DNA from: Caprimulgus europaeus
Taxonomy: Eukaryota; Chordata; Aves; Caprimulgiformes; Caprimulgidae
Length of the DNA: 64,000 nucleotides
Reading direction: 5' to 3'
NCBI GenBank assembly: GCA_907165065.1
Contig: OU015525.1
Span: 41,956,037-42,020,036, forward strand
Under the pieces are notes generated by a model. That model worked only from the letters and a program-made list of their open reading frames with translations, did not search any database and was not told where the DNA came from. Of this stretch, positions 49,701 to 62,753 are shown one piece after another. A program made the position numbers and the translations under genes. Positions within the stretch are counted from its first letter, which is position 1, and the number at the start of each line of letters is the position of its first letter.

Positions 49701-52700
49701 CAGCGCAGTGTTTCAGAGGATGGTCTCTTTGCTCATGTTGTAAGAGGAGGGAAAACTTGTTTGACAAATGAGCTTTCCAAGCTGTGACAGTCATAGTTAA
49801 AACTGACGCTGTTTACCTTCCTGTTATCAAGGATAACGGAGGTAAACTTTGGAAATCAGTTAGTTTCTCTTGCTTTAAAGTAAACCATGAGAACTCATGG
49901 AGATTACAGATATTGGAAGATATCTGTAATTCCTGGATATTACTGTAGTTCTAATTTAGGAAGTATGAAGAGTCAAGTTAATGTGATTTGTTTATATGGG
50001 ACATCACAACACTGTTATTGTTATTCATCACTTGGCACAAAGGGAAGCTTGGACTATTTCCAACAATCTACAAACTGGAGTAATTTCACATAACACTCGA
50101 GACAGCTGAAGAGGTAGCATCAGAAATAGGTTTTTATCTAGCTCAGACACTGAGTTTCACTCCCAGGTGTCAACTTAAGAACACTTCAGGTCTATGATAA
50201 ATTCAGCTCCAAAAGGAACTACTTACAGTGTATAAGAAATTGTATATTCCAAGCAAGACCCTGCTCCCAACCAAGGTGCTGCTCCACAAGGATGTAGGTT
50301 TTCAACAGATCCTATGTCATATCTGGCAGTCTTGTATTACTGTTCTGAATACCCCTAGGATGTCTCAAATGGCATCAGACCTTGAAGTTTAGGTAAGTAT
50401 AGCATTATCTGGAAGGTATTTGGGTCACAAAATCCATTGATTAACAATACATTGGAAACCTTGAGAGAATATTTCTCAGGCTGCAGATGAGAATGTAGCA
50501 ATGATGACAAACTTTTCCAAAACTCAGGGACATGCTGTGGCCTTATTGCTGATATAACCTCAAAGACAAAGTTAAAGTCTTATTGTCACCTAGCTACCAA
50601 ATGTTTAAAGATTCTGTTCCTTGTTTGAGATGTTCAGTTATTTTGTCCTTAGCAGAGGTAAAGATTCTCTAAACCACAAATAAAAGCAAATAGAATATTG
50701 TAACATTCTTGATCAGGTCAAAAGTCTGAAAAAGCACCTGAAAAGATTAGTACATACCACAATATGTATTTGTCTATAAAGTCAGTTTGTTAAGCTTCTC
50801 TCTGTGAAACATGAATACAATTTTACATGTGATAGGTGTCTGTTGGCTTTTCTTTCAGATCTCTAACTTCAGTAAAATACAAAAATGTTCACACTGACAG
50901 AAAAAGATCTGGTAAGTTAAAAAGGTTCTCTAATATCTCTCTGAAAACATATTTATTGTGGTTATAGATCATCTACATCATGTTTCAGACTCTAACCCAA
51001 AGAGGAGTGCCATTAATGGAAGCACCACTGTTACAGAGACGAGCAATAATCTTGTTACGATAGTCAAAAAACACAATGAAAGGCAGATTGCTTGTCACTA
51101 CCAAGAGCAACTGGCAACATGTTCTGAAGGTGTTGAAAGGAAAAGTGAACAATGCAGGAAACAGAGCAGTGAAGGAATGAAATCTTTTCCTAAGGAAGAG
51201 GAGACTGCTCAGTTGCCAGGCTGCAGAGCTGGGGAATAGTGTAGGTTACATTGCAGAAGGAATCTTGGGAATTTCTAATATTTTGCTTAAGGGAAAAATC
51301 TAATCTTAGATGCACTGCCAGCCATGCATGCCATCAGCAGTTCACAACCAGAGGAGCCTAAAAGCAGACAATACCCTTTCTATGCAAAATAAATTCTTAG
51401 CAGTAGTATTATAGCATGGTGTAAAGTGAAAAGCCATGCTATTATGTAAATCCAAATGAAAGTAAAACAAACAAATTCATTCTGGATTACGAAGGGCAGC
51501 TAGCTGTTCTGATAGAGTTTAGAATTTGTGTAGCTATTTCTGCAATACTCAGGTCATGCATGCACAGCAAATTATATGAAGGCCATTTGGGAACAGTAAA
51601 ATGAAAATTATTGCCCAAGGAAGTGTGTTGTAGCCAGGGACTGTTACACAAATAGAGGAAATAGCACAATTATGTCAAGGTTGTCAGGCAACAGAACAAG
51701 CCTGAACATGCTCCGTTGTGTTACTGCAGTACGCGACTTCTCTACAGCAGTAAACTCGTATTGACTGAACTATTAACAGGATGTATGTTTTGATAGCAGT
51801 AAGTAGTCATTCTGAATTACTTTACATATACCACGTCAATCCAAATAGCTCATCCTGACTGGCAGAAGCATTAAGGTTGTTAGGAACACAAGAATATTCA
51901 TGTCCAATTCACTCCCAAAAAGTTTCAGTTGTTGTCACATTGGATTTTTCAAATTCTGCTAAAACTAGAGAATTATCTATAAATATAAGGAAGTAATTTG
52001 CTCTCTGCTTCTAAACATAGATTGCATACAACACATTGCCGTTTTTTCACAAAGTATAGAATGAAGATTATGCTACTATAAATTGTTATCAAGTATTACT
52101 TGTCCTCTCTCAGCCATCTAGTGGTCATGTTCCCTGGTGAGACCTCCCTTGAAAGCAGGCAGCATGGCTGTTCCCATCAGCCTTGCTACAGCCTCAGCGT
52201 GAAGTTTATTGAGGGAAAACAGTTATTCATGTGCCATTGTACATACTGGATTTTTTTCTTGTTATGCAAAAGATATGACAGATGAGTTGCAAACTCTGCT
52301 TTACATTTTTAAGAGGAGCAAACTTGGAAGCCAAATTAGCAATAGCAATTGTCACCCTAGGAAAAGTTTAAGTGCTGCAGTTTTTCTATACAGGGATTAT
52401 AAACAGAAGGAAGTTCTGCATAGACCCAAACCCTCAACAGCACTCAGCTACTTCTCTGGCAGTTTAGTCAACAACGACCTGCTGAAAGCTACAACTTAGA
52501 TGCCACCTGAAGCATTAGGCACTTGCATGCCTACCATGACCCACAAAGTTCCCAGTGTTCATATAAACTCAAAGCAGGTAAGTTGCTCCAGCTACGGTTC
52601 CATGAACACTACTCTCAGAGCAAAACAGGACTAAATCCCAAACTTGACAATTTAACTTGGATCAGTGTTATTGGTTTTGTCACCATGTAAAAGTTTGTGG

Positions 52701-54752
52701 AACTACAACCTCAGGTTTGTCACTTAAGGTGACACAGCTCTGACACAGGATTTTCAAACTGAGTGTTTTCCTCTTTTAGTAGTGGTGCTCTGAGCTTGGT
52801 CTCCTTGATGCAAATTTTTGTTTACATCTTTTACTTCTCATCTTGTCAAGGCTCTCAAATTTCTAAAGAAAGTGTTTCACTGAGTGACAGGCTGTTTGGA
52901 AAATTGTCTATGCTGAGATTAAATTCATCCAGTTGAATTTTTTGTGAGTTTTGAAAGACAAAGCCTGTTTCTACACACCTTCCAACCAGAACAGACTACG
53001 CTGATCAGACTATACATGACTACATAAGTTCACTTACATAAATATGCCAACCCACTCAGTACAACAAACCTATCTGGGATGATGTAGCTATCCCCCATAC
53101 ATACTAATGACACAGAGTACAGGTGATGCTACACTTGCTGCGAAGTTAGTAAGGAATTCTTTAGGTGCTGTAAGGGGAAATCAAATTCTTTGCACAGGGA
53201 CGAAACACGCCTGTCTCTCTGAGATTCCTCACAGGACAATAAGAAAATGCTGAAGGAGCAGAAGATCTTTTTCAAGCACTTCAGTTTATGGCAACAAAAT
53301 AACAGCCTTGAACAGTGGGTTATTCTCCAAGACATCACCCTGACCTATTCAGGAACAGCAGATCTTCTCTTTTTTGCCTCAGCTTTACCTGTAGGTTTCT
53401 CATTCTGCTTTCCAAGAATATTTGCAGTGAAATAACACAGGAAATTTCAGCTGAGAACAGAAGCAATAGCGCTTGTATCTTGACAAGTTTTCCATGTATT
53501 AAATAGCTCTCTACAGATTTAACCTGTAATTCCAAATCAATGTTAAATTAAGTCAATTCATTTTAAAGCAAGCTCCGGACATTGTGAATCAAGGTTCTTA
53601 CATCAATATTAGTATTTTTGTAATATTACACTTTCAGACATCATACTCAATTCAAAAGTATGAAAAATTTATATATATTGCATTCATCTGCTTCACTTTG
53701 CTCATGAAAACCACTCACTGTTTTCAATGTTGATTTTAAATGAGCAAAATAATCATACATTGACATCTTGAAATAATATGCATGTAGTCAAGGAAAGACA
53801 TCTCGTCTAGCTCACACCAGCTTGCAGAAGTGAGTTTTAATTTTTTTATTTTCATTAAAATAATCAAAGCATAAAACAAAGTAAAGGCTATTTAACCTCA
53901 CTATATCTTAGACTGTTCTCTAGTAAGTAATACTAATCCCTGGACTTGAAACCAGAATTTGTATTGTATCAATCAATCCAAGTCCATGAACTCATAAATA
54001 TTGGTTTACCTTTCCAGTTAATCTGAACACAACCTTTACCCACAAAAACATACTCTAATGTTCTTTATCTTCATTCAACAGGGAACAAATTTTTGTTTTA
54101 AACAGGATGTGTGCAGGATAAATTTTGTTTCTAAACAGTAATAACAAGAAGCTTTAAAGTAAATCAGACACCGTAAAGCAATTCCACAATGCCTTGGAAA
54201 GAACCCAAGACTCGCTGGTACCTAAATACATTCTCTATGGGTAAATGGAGCGGCCACCCTCAATAACTACGTTGTCCTGGTAACTTCATGGAATACTCCA
54301 TGAAATGAGTTTTCTCTCTGATAAGGAAAAGGATGGAAATTGATGTTCTCTGAACTGTTGCTTAATAAAAATGCAGAAGATGCTAGAATTCTACTTTAAA
54401 AGATGACATGGTAATATTTGATTTTAACAAAGAACTTTGTTTCTAAAACCTTACTTCAGCATTTTTTAATGTCAGGTACATGGAATTATTTCATATCACA
54501 GTACAGCTATGATATAGTATGATATATAGATGAATTATTTATTAATGAGAGGACATATCCATAACAAAAGAGCCTCCCTCAGCAGCTCAAACTTTTTTAT
54601 TTTGCTCTTTACTGCTTCACTATAGGTGAAATGCATTCCTGTAACCAGTGTTCTGAAGTATTCTGAAAACAGATGGAAACACCAGCTTAAAATTAATTTC
54701 ATTGTGAAATTCCTGAAGACTCTACCAAGTTTCAGGATAATTGGTGTTTTAA
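46729..54752. other. AT-rich intergenic DNA without recognised genes
   Basis: No supportable gene. Notable small items are an A/T-rich near-palindrome at about 47454-47488 with TAAAATATTAAT repeated, and two adjacent perfect hairpins at 49885-49930. Short frames (for example 47700-48008 minus, 50958-51239 plus) lack any recognised domain. Confidence 0.6.
49885..49930. repeat. Two adjacent perfect hairpins
   Basis: The first is CCATGAG (49885-49891), AA, CTCATGG (49894-49900). The second begins two bases later: ATTACAGATAT (49903-49913), loop TGGAAG, ATATCTGTAAT (49920-49930). Both are exact. Confidence 0.85.
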
Positions 54753-57416
54753 CACAGAATCACAGAATGTCAGGGACTGGAAGGGACCTCAAAAGATCAT
54801 CCAGTCCAATCCCCCTGCCAGAGCAGGAACACCTACATGAGTTCACACAGGAAGGCGTCCAGGCGGGTCTTGAATGTCTCCAGAGAAGGAGACTCCACAA
54901 CCTCCCTGGGCAGCCTGTTCCAGTGCTCTGTCACCCTCACAGTAAAGAAGTTCCTCCTCAAATTTAAGCAGAACCTCCTGTGTTCCAGCTTACACCCATT
55001 GCCCCTTGTCCTATCATTGGACACCACTGTGAAGAGCCTGGCTCCATCCTCCTCACACTCACCCTTCATATATTTATAAACATTAATCAGGTTCCCCCTC
55101 AGCCTCCTCTTCTCCAAGCTAAAGAGGCCCAGCTCCCTCAGCCGTTCCTCATAAGGGAGATGCTCCACTCCCTTCATCATCTTGGTGGCTCTGTGCTGGA
55201 CTCTCTCAAGCAGTTCCCTGTCCTTCTGGAACTGTGGGGCCCAGAACTGGACACAATATTCCAGATGTGGCCTCACCAGGGCAGAGTAGAGGGGGAGGAG
55301 AACCTCTCTCGACCTACTAACCACACCCCTTCTAATGCACCCCAGGATGCCATTGGCCTTCCTGGCCACAAGGGCACAGTGCTGGCTCATGGTCATCCTG
55401 CTGTCCACCAGGACTCCCAGATCCCTTTCCCCTACACTGCTTTCTAACAGATCACTCCCCAACCTGTACTGGAACCTGGGGTTGTTCCTGCCCAGGTGCA
55501 ACACCCTACACTTGCCCTTATTATATTTCATTAAGTTTTTCCCTGCCCAGCTCTCCAGCCTGTCCAGGTCTCTCTGGATGGCAGCACAGCCCTCTGCTGT
55601 GTCATCCACTCCTCCCAGCTTTGTATCATCAGCAAACTTGCTGACAGTGCATTCAATTCCCTCATCCAGGTCATTGATGAATATATTGAATAATACTGGT
55701 CCTAGTACTGACCCTTGAGGGACTCCACTAGACACAGGTCTCCAACTAGACTCTGCCCCATTGACCACCACTCTCTGGCTTCTTCCCACCAGCCAGTTAA
55801 TAATCCATCTCACTACCTGCTCATCTAATCCACACTTCTTCAATTTATCAGCGAGGATGCTGTGGGAGACCGTGTCAAATGCTTTGCTGAAATCAAGCTA
55901 GACCACATCGACTGCTTTGCCATCATCTAGCCACCTGGTTATGCCTTCATAAGAGACTACGAGCTTGATCAAGAACAACTTCCCCTTGGAGAAGCCGTGC
56001 TGACTGCCCCTAATGACCCTCTTATCCTTGATATGCCTTGAGATGGCACCAAGGATAAGTCGTTCCATCACCTTCCCAGGGATGGAGGTGAGGCTGACCA
56101 GTCTGTAGTTACCCGGGTCCTCCTTCTTGCCCTTTTTGAAGATTGCAGTGACATTTGCTTTCCTCCAGTCCTCAGGCACCTCTCCCGTTCCCCACGACTT
56201 ACCAAAGATGATGGAGAGTGGTCTAGCAATGACTTCAGCCAGCTCCCTCAACACCTGTGGGTGCATCCCATCTGGACCCATAGATTTATGGATGTCCAGA
56301 TTGCTTAATTGGTCCCTGACCCAGTCCTCATCAACCAAGGCAAACTCCTCTATTGTCCTGACTCACCCTGGGGCCTCAGGGGTCCGGGGCTCCTCAGGAC
56401 AGCTTCCGGCAGAGTAGAGAGAGGCAAAGAAGGCATTCAATAGCTCTGCCTTCTCTGTATCCTCTGTCACCAGGGCGCCCACCTCACTCATCAGTGGGCC
56501 TACATTGCCTCTAGTGTTGGCTTTATCTGCCATGTATTTGAAGAAGCTCTTCTTGTTGTCCTTGACCCCTCTGGCAAGATCTAATTCTAAGGAGGCCTTC
56601 GCTTTCCTAGTTGCCTCCCTACATCCTCTGACAACAGCCTTATATTCTTCCCAAGTGGCCAGCCCCTCCTTCCATGATCTGTAAACTCTCCTCTTCCACT
56701 TGAGTTTGCGCAGCAGTTCCCTGTTTAACCAGCCAGGTCTCCTGGCTCCCTTCCTTGACTTCCTACATATCGGAATGCTTCGATCTTGAGCCCAGAAGAA
56801 GCAGTCCCTGAATGCTAACCAGCTGTCTTGGGCCCCTTTACCTTCAAGTACTCTGTCCCATGGGATTTCCCCTAACAATTGCTTGAAGAGGCCAAAGTTG
56901 GCCCTCCTGAAGTCCAGGGTTGCAATTCTGCTTGAAATTCTGTTCCTGCCACATGAGATCCTGAACTTCACCATCTCATGATCGCTGCAGCCCAGGCAAT
57001 CCTCAACCTTCACAGCCTCAACCAGACCCTCCTTGTTAGTGAGGATGAGATCCAGCGTCACTCCCCTCCTGGTTGGTTCATCCACCATTTACATCAGGAA
57101 GTTGTCATCGATGCACTGGAGGAACCTCCTGGATTGTGGGTGGCTGGTTGAGTGGTCCCTCCAGCAAATATCTGGGTAGTTAAAATCCCCCATGACAACC
57201 AGGGCCTGTGATTGCCAGGCTGCTCTCAGCTGCCTGTAGAAGGCCTCATCAACTTCCTCACCCTGATCTGGTGGCCTGTAATAGACGCCCACAACAGTAT
57301 CACCCATACCAGCCTGCCCCTTGATTTTCACCCACAGACTCTCAACTCGCTCCTCATCTGCCCCTGGACAGATCAAAAGTAATCAAAGCAATGTGGCCCC
57401 TGTAGAACAGCTCTAA
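54753..57416 (-). mobile_element. CR1 LINE retrotransposon, 5'-truncated, about 2.66 kb
   Basis: A non-LTR retrotransposon of the CR1 clade, the dominant avian LINE. On the minus strand it runs from inside the endonuclease domain through the complete reverse transcriptase to the characteristic 3' end. On the plus strand that end reads CACAGAATCACAGAATGTCAGGG followed by GGGACCTCAAAAGATCATCCAG. A (TAAAA)n tract abuts its 5' boundary. No target-site duplication was identified, as expected for CR1. It is far longer and better preserved than the other CR1 pieces in the window. Confidence 0.96.
54833..57376 (-). pseudogene. CR1 ORF2 (endonuclease/reverse transcriptase), three premature stops
   Basis: About 848 codons stay in one reading frame from 57376 to the terminal stop at 54833. 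Three in-frame stops interrupt it: TAA at 57091-57089, TGA at 56365-56363 and TAG at 55900-55898. No frameshift was needed to join the four open segments. Endonuclease motifs include YRPPD, GDFNYPD (57190-57170) and SDHEM (56986-56972). The RT domain has [19 protein letters not shown] and the catalytic FADDT (55636-55622). The C-terminal region has [13 protein letters not shown] and [14 protein letters not shown]. The N-terminal endonuclease part and any ORF1 are missing through 5' truncation, so it cannot make a working protein. Large plus-strand frames over it (54980-55718, 56127-56417) are antisense shadows. Confidence 0.94.
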
Positions 57417-57418
57417 GG

Positions 57419-57519
57419 AATAAAATAAAATAAAATAAAATAAAATAAAATAAAATAAAATAAAATAAAATAAAATAAAATAAAATAAAATAAAATAAAA
57501 TAAAATAAAATAAAATAAA
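57419..57519. repeat. (TAAAA)n microsatellite, about 20 copies
   Basis: A nearly pure TAAAA pentamer run of about 100 bp directly at the 5' (high-coordinate) edge of the CR1 element. The sequence just before it, CTCTAAGGAATAAAATAAAA, contains an AATAAA on the plus strand. Confidence 0.97.
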
Positions 57520-60500
57520 GTTTAAAAATCTGGTAAAATTATTTTTTATACATGACTAAGATATTTAAGAGCATCCACATCCTGACTTCCAGCTTACGAA
57601 ACTGGTGGGCTTGGATGTATGATGACCCTTGATTTATAATGAAAAAAGAAAATACAGTTCCTTTTAGAGTTCCAGACATGTGCTCTGATAACCTGAGTTG
57701 ATCAGGACAGCAACCACCAGATATTGACATGTACAACACTTACCAGCCCATAAACTCCTCATGCAGCAGCTCCAGGAAACCAGCAATGAATCAGAGTGAG
57801 GAACTGTCCTTCAGTCCACCCCACCCACACTTTGACATCAGTGTTGAAGTAGATGGTGCACAGGCAAGACCCAGCCACCCACCAAGGAGCCAGGCAGCCA
57901 CCCAAACCAGCTTGGTAGCCAGAGCACACAAGGGAAGCTGTTAACCACACTGCACATAACTGAGAAAATCCTCAGTGTAGCCTGTGAATATAGGACAAAC
58001 TAGATTATCCCCATGCAGGATTTTTTGAAAAATATTTTTCTTATGCTTGAACCAAAACTAAACTATGTTCCTGCTCCTAAATTAGTGCCCACCTCTGGTG
58101 AACAGCCCAAATGACTGAGTATCATACTTAGATGACGGTGAATGTGGTAGGGATAGTGATCTCTGCAACTAAAGTAATCTCAGACTTTTCATTTCAAGAA
58201 AATGAAGTCAGTTTTCTATAGCTTTAGTGACACGTTTGGACCACAAATATTTCATCCCAGGCAGCTGGCTCCAGCAGAGTACAGAAGTGTCAGCTAAAAC
58301 TGGTCAGATAATAAGGCTAGAGAAAGTATGTTCTTTTAACTGTATTAAATCAATCTTAGGACCATTTTGCAGTATGGTTTTAATGTTTAGGCTAGTATAG
58401 GCATTGCCTCAGTGTCAGAGGTGTGACTACCGTTGTCCTCTGTGAAAAGCTGCCCAAATTGCAAAGCTGAAACTCTGAAATAAAAACTACCTAAACTCTA
58501 AAAAGCACGATGAGGAGCACTGGACCATGAAATGTGAAGCAGGAAGGCAGGAGAAGCGGTTTATAAAGATGGAACTACCTCATGGGCTAAGAGCTGGCAT
58601 CAACAGTGAGAGGAGGGAGAAAAGAAGAGGAAAGACAAGGGGACATAATGAGGTAGGAAAAAGGGCACAGTTTGGGCACGAACAGAGTCAGGAGATACTG
58701 AGGAGCAAGGGTAAGGATAAAGAGAGTGGGGAACTACGACTAGGAAAGAAAGGGGTTTACAAAAAAGCAAAGCAATTAAGGAAATAAACAGAATATGAGT
58801 AGATTTCAGACAAAGGAAAAAAACTTCGCATTTTGAGAACAGAAAGTATACAAACCAGGTAGAAGTGTTTAGGCTGTTATGGAAAAAGAAAAATGACAAT
58901 GTGAGCAATGAAAGGAACACAACCTAGGCAAAGAGGCAAAAGGAGGAGGCTGTAGCAAAAGAAAAGGTACAGAAAAGACAAAGTAGCAGTTCCCATTCCA
59001 GAAATGGGGATTGAACCAATTATTCGACAGCCCCAGCTTCATTTTCTTGTCCTGCACTGCCATCTCAAAAACCCACTGGCAATGTTTGTTCCTCATTCTT
59101 GACCTTGTGGTGGGTCAAAATACAAGCTCATATAGCAGGAGAGGATAAACGCTGTTAGGTGATGAGGCACTCCTTAGTTGCTGCTTCATGTTATGCAGAT
59201 GATGGACAAAGTTCTAGGAAGACATCGGTATTAGAAGGTAGACAGCAAATGAAGAAGAGAGCAGCAAGAGAAGAGGTCAAATGAGGCAGGAAAACTGTCA
59301 CCTCAAGGTTCAGGTAATTTAATGACTTTGGAGAACTGCATCCTGTAAACATGACAGTCAAAGTTCTATATAATAACAGATTTCCTTTGAGATTGATTGC
59401 ATTGCACCAGTCTCTCTCATTTCACCAAGCCATCAGCCTGGGACTGTGTGCAGAAGCACTGAGCTCTCGTAACTGTAACTGAAGGCAAGGGGACTTCAAT
59501 GTGGGAAGGAAAAAGAGCTGTTAGTGCTACAATTATGGAGTATTTTGGTTTCAATCTTCACATATCCTTTCTGTGTAAGATATGGATTAACTGGGTTGGA
59601 GTTCCATATTAAATTTGTATATCATTTACAATTTATGCCTATATCAAAATGTTACTTACTAAAGGTTGATTACAACCACACTGGTAACCTTAATTCTGGA
59701 AGTTCTCTGTTTAACCTTACCTTGGGATTTCCTAAACTAAGCTTACTTTCCTTCCTTACTTTTATTTTACTGGGGGATTTTTTTTTATTATTTATTATAT
59801 AACATAATTCAGCTAGGTATTGTGGCTATAACTACTGCATTATAGAAAAAATGAGTCTTGAGATATCTGTAACAAATTTATATAAGAAGAAAAAGAAATG
59901 CAAACAAAATTCATGCTATTTCAATATACCTAAACATCTATTTATAGTGTGAGTATCTAATGTTTGTCTTTGATATTCTTTTGGGGTTTTTAGAACAACA
60001 TTTGTGCAATGGCATGAGCAATAACACCTCCTACAGTTTTAGCAGTCCATAACTGAAAGAGTGTGGCTACTATGATGGACATCATGAGGGCTGGTCATCT
60101 AGGAGCCAGAGACAGATTAATCTAACCAGAGTTTTCACTGTTGTTAAACTTATATGAGCCTATAATTGTAATGTGTTTGATGTTTCTTTCCAGACAAATA
60201 CATCATATTAAAATAAGAATGTAGCTGTTCTTAAAACATTGACATACGTGCAGTCTTACTTCCTATCTTGTGCCCCACACCCTAGTATTAGAAACTTGAC
60301 CCTGGCCTTCACGCTTCCCTCATTAAAAAGTTGAGGGAGAAAGAGTTTTACAACAATGAGGCAACCATGATTTCAAGTGAACTTTTTCAATTTTACACTT
60401 ACATGTAGTTTTAAAATGCCACTGGGGTCAGAGGACATAATCAGGGTTTCTTCTCACCTAAATAAAACTATACTTTCTGAATTACTAAATAAAACATCTG

Positions 60501-61340
60501 CTCAAGTATGTTTCCATTGGATTATTTGTTTGAAAATAATACAGCTGGCTCTGTGTACATAACAGGTGTTCAGAAAATGTTAATTATCATATAATATTTA
60601 TAAAGCCAAGCATGGATTGAACAAATAGAATTTTTGCTGGACTTCTTCATCCATGACTCAGTAGTTTAAGAATCTAGTGGAATATAAAGCACACATACCT
60701 AAAAATATTATATTATGAATGCTATTGGTATCACATTTGAACTGTTACTTGCAAATTAAAATGTTTTAAATTCTCTACTACAATTACTGCAGGTTGACCC
60801 CAGCCAGCATCTTCCAAATGGGAGACATCAATCAGAAGTGTTGCTAGCTTTATGCTTACCTGACAGAGATAGGAAAAGAATGAGATGTAGTTGCACTCTT
60901 GCATTGGTGGCAATGTCACAGAGCAGTACAGCTGAACGTGCTAAAAAAACTCCTGTGTGCTAAAAAATCTCCCGTTTTAATGGTAACTGATACTGGCAGT
61001 TGACTGAAAGCAACGAGATGAGCATTTGGGACACTTTAAAATTAGTATCTCACACTTACCTAGCTTCTTTTGTTATAGAGACTACGGTTTCGAGGAGAAG
61101 GTTTTTCCCAATGTATTAATAACAATTGCAAACTCCAGATGGCCTTTACAAACCAGAAAAAGTCTACCAAAAAAAAAAAAAAAGCAGTAGAGTCATATGT
61201 TCACAGACAGCAGCACAGGTCCAGACATTCAGCTATGTAACAGGAATACAGCCACACCTGGAAACAAACTTCTTCAGTCCTGGAGACTTTTTAGAGCCAT
61301 TGTCATGGTGAAAGAAAGTGTCACACACCATCTGCATTCG
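57520..61340. other. Intergenic DNA downstream of SOX17, no recognised genes
   Basis: No coding segment could be supported. A strongly purine-rich plus strand occupies about 58515-58990. At 60787-60810, GCAGGTTGACCCCAGCCAGC resembles the terminal words of the LTR-like family, but it is too short to call. An A tract lies at about 61169-61184. Confidence 0.6.
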
Positions 61341-61382
61341 AGGTCCCTTCCAATCCCTAATATTCTGTGATTCTGTGATTCG
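61341..61382 (+). mobile_element. CR1 LINE 3' terminus, very short
   Basis: AGGTCCCTTCCAATCCCTAA followed by ATTCTGTGATTCTGTGATTC is the terminal part of a plus-strand CR1 including its octamer-like terminal repeat. It lies about 100 bases beyond the proposed SOX17 poly(A) signal. Confidence 0.75.
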
Positions 61383-61464
61383 CTTTACTCCACCTCAGGC
61401 CATGCTTGATTTAACCTTAGATTAGCCTCCTTAAAGGGCCATGTGGCCAAAAACCAATGACAGA

Positions 61465-61806
61465 AACAGCTGTACATAAATTTATTTTCCTGAAATACAA
61501 AACAACAAGGATAAATAAAATATCGTTTAAAACAGCAAATAAAAACGTGTTCTGAGCAAACAAGTAACCGTGCTGATGTTGCAAGAACAACAACAATTTT
61601 GGGCATGGCCGTAAAAAAGATGTAAACGCAGTGGCAGACCATTCGTAAAACATTTTGAGCCGTGCTTTTACCCTGCTCGACGGGAGCATGTTTGAGCCCA
61701 GATGGTGTTTCCGAAAGTCTCCCGATAAAATTCAAATAAATTACATAAATAGGAGCGGGGCCGGGCGCCTGCCTGCCAGTCCGTGGCGAGCCCCCGGGCC
61801 AGTTCC
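61465..61806 (-). other. SOX17: SOX17 3' UTR with candidate poly(A) signal
   Basis: The AT-rich sequence after the SOX17 stop contains AATAAA on the minus strand at 61486-61481, followed by a T/G-containing stretch (TGTACAGCTGTTTCTG) suited to cleavage-factor binding. This would give a 3' UTR of about 340 bases. Longer alternative ends cannot be excluded. Confidence 0.55.
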
Positions 61807-62753
61807 TCACACATCGGGGTAGCCGCAGTAGTAGACAGCGGAGCTGGCGTCCGACACGGCCGAGGAGATAGGCCCCGCGCCCTCGGGCGCCGAGAGCCCC
61901 GCGGCGTCGTGGCCGGCGAAGGGCAGCCCCAGCTCGGGCTTGCAGGCGAAGCGCAGGTACTGCTCGAACTCGGTGCGGTCCACCTCCCCCAGCAGCTCCT
62001 CCTGCGGCAAGTGCTCCAGCTGCTCCCGGCACGGCGCGGCCTCGGGCGGCGGCGACGGCTGCCCGACCGTCCCCGGCGGCAGCGGCGGCGGCAGCGGAGG
62101 GCCGAGCCCCGGGCCCGGCGGCTGGCACGCCTGCCCGTGCCCATAGTAGGCGTGCAGCGGCGCCGGGCAGCCCAGCAGCCCCTGCAGCGACCCGCCCGGC
62201 CCCAGCGCCTCACCGGGAGGCAGGTGCCGGCGCAGCGCGGCGCCCGCCCGGCCCTCGGCCGCCGCCGCTGCCGGCGGGGCGTACTCGGCCGCCGGGTGTG
62301 GGGCGTAGCCATAGGGCAGCAGCGCGCACTCCTCCTGCAGCCCCGCCGCGAAGAAGGGCGCCTCGCTCTCCACCGCGTCCAGCGGCGACGGGTCCGGCGT
62401 CGGCAGGCTGTAGCCGTCGAAGGCGGCGCCCAGCGGCGGACAGTCCCGGTAGTGGCCCGCGCCCGCCGCCGCCGCCGCGTAGCTCTGCTCGGCGTAGGGC
62501 AGGCCCAGGCCCTCCACGCACATCCTGCCGCCGCCGCCGCCGCCGGCCTCGCTGCCCAGTCCGGGCCCCGCCGTCTCCGCCAGGCCGTGCTGCAGGAAGC
62601 CGCTCTCCACCCGCTTCAGGCGCTTCACCTGCTTCCGCCGCCGCGGCCGGTACTTGTAGTTGGGGTGGTCCTGCATGTGCTGCACCCGCAGCCGCTCCGC
62701 CTCCTCCACGAACGGACGCTTCTCCGCCAGCGACAGCGCCTTCCACGATTTAC
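61807..62753 (-). other. SOX17: SOX17 coding exon 2
   Basis: The acceptor is GGCGCAG (g at 62754). It completes Gly100 with GT and continues [11 protein letters not shown]. It holds the second half of the HMG box, a [13 protein letters not shown] segment, [12 protein letters not shown], the [11 protein letters not shown] motif and the stop TGA at 61809-61807. A CCG-type run at about 62527-62545 encodes six glycines and another at about 62464-62478 encodes five alanines. Confidence 0.95.

Noticed and set aside
54980-55718. Plus-strand frames of 127-155 codons
   Set aside because: They are antisense to the CR1 reverse-transcriptase frame.
60787-60810. Short match to the terminus of the LTR-like family
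   Set aside because: Only about 20 similar bases with no adjoining family sequence; too short to call a repeat.
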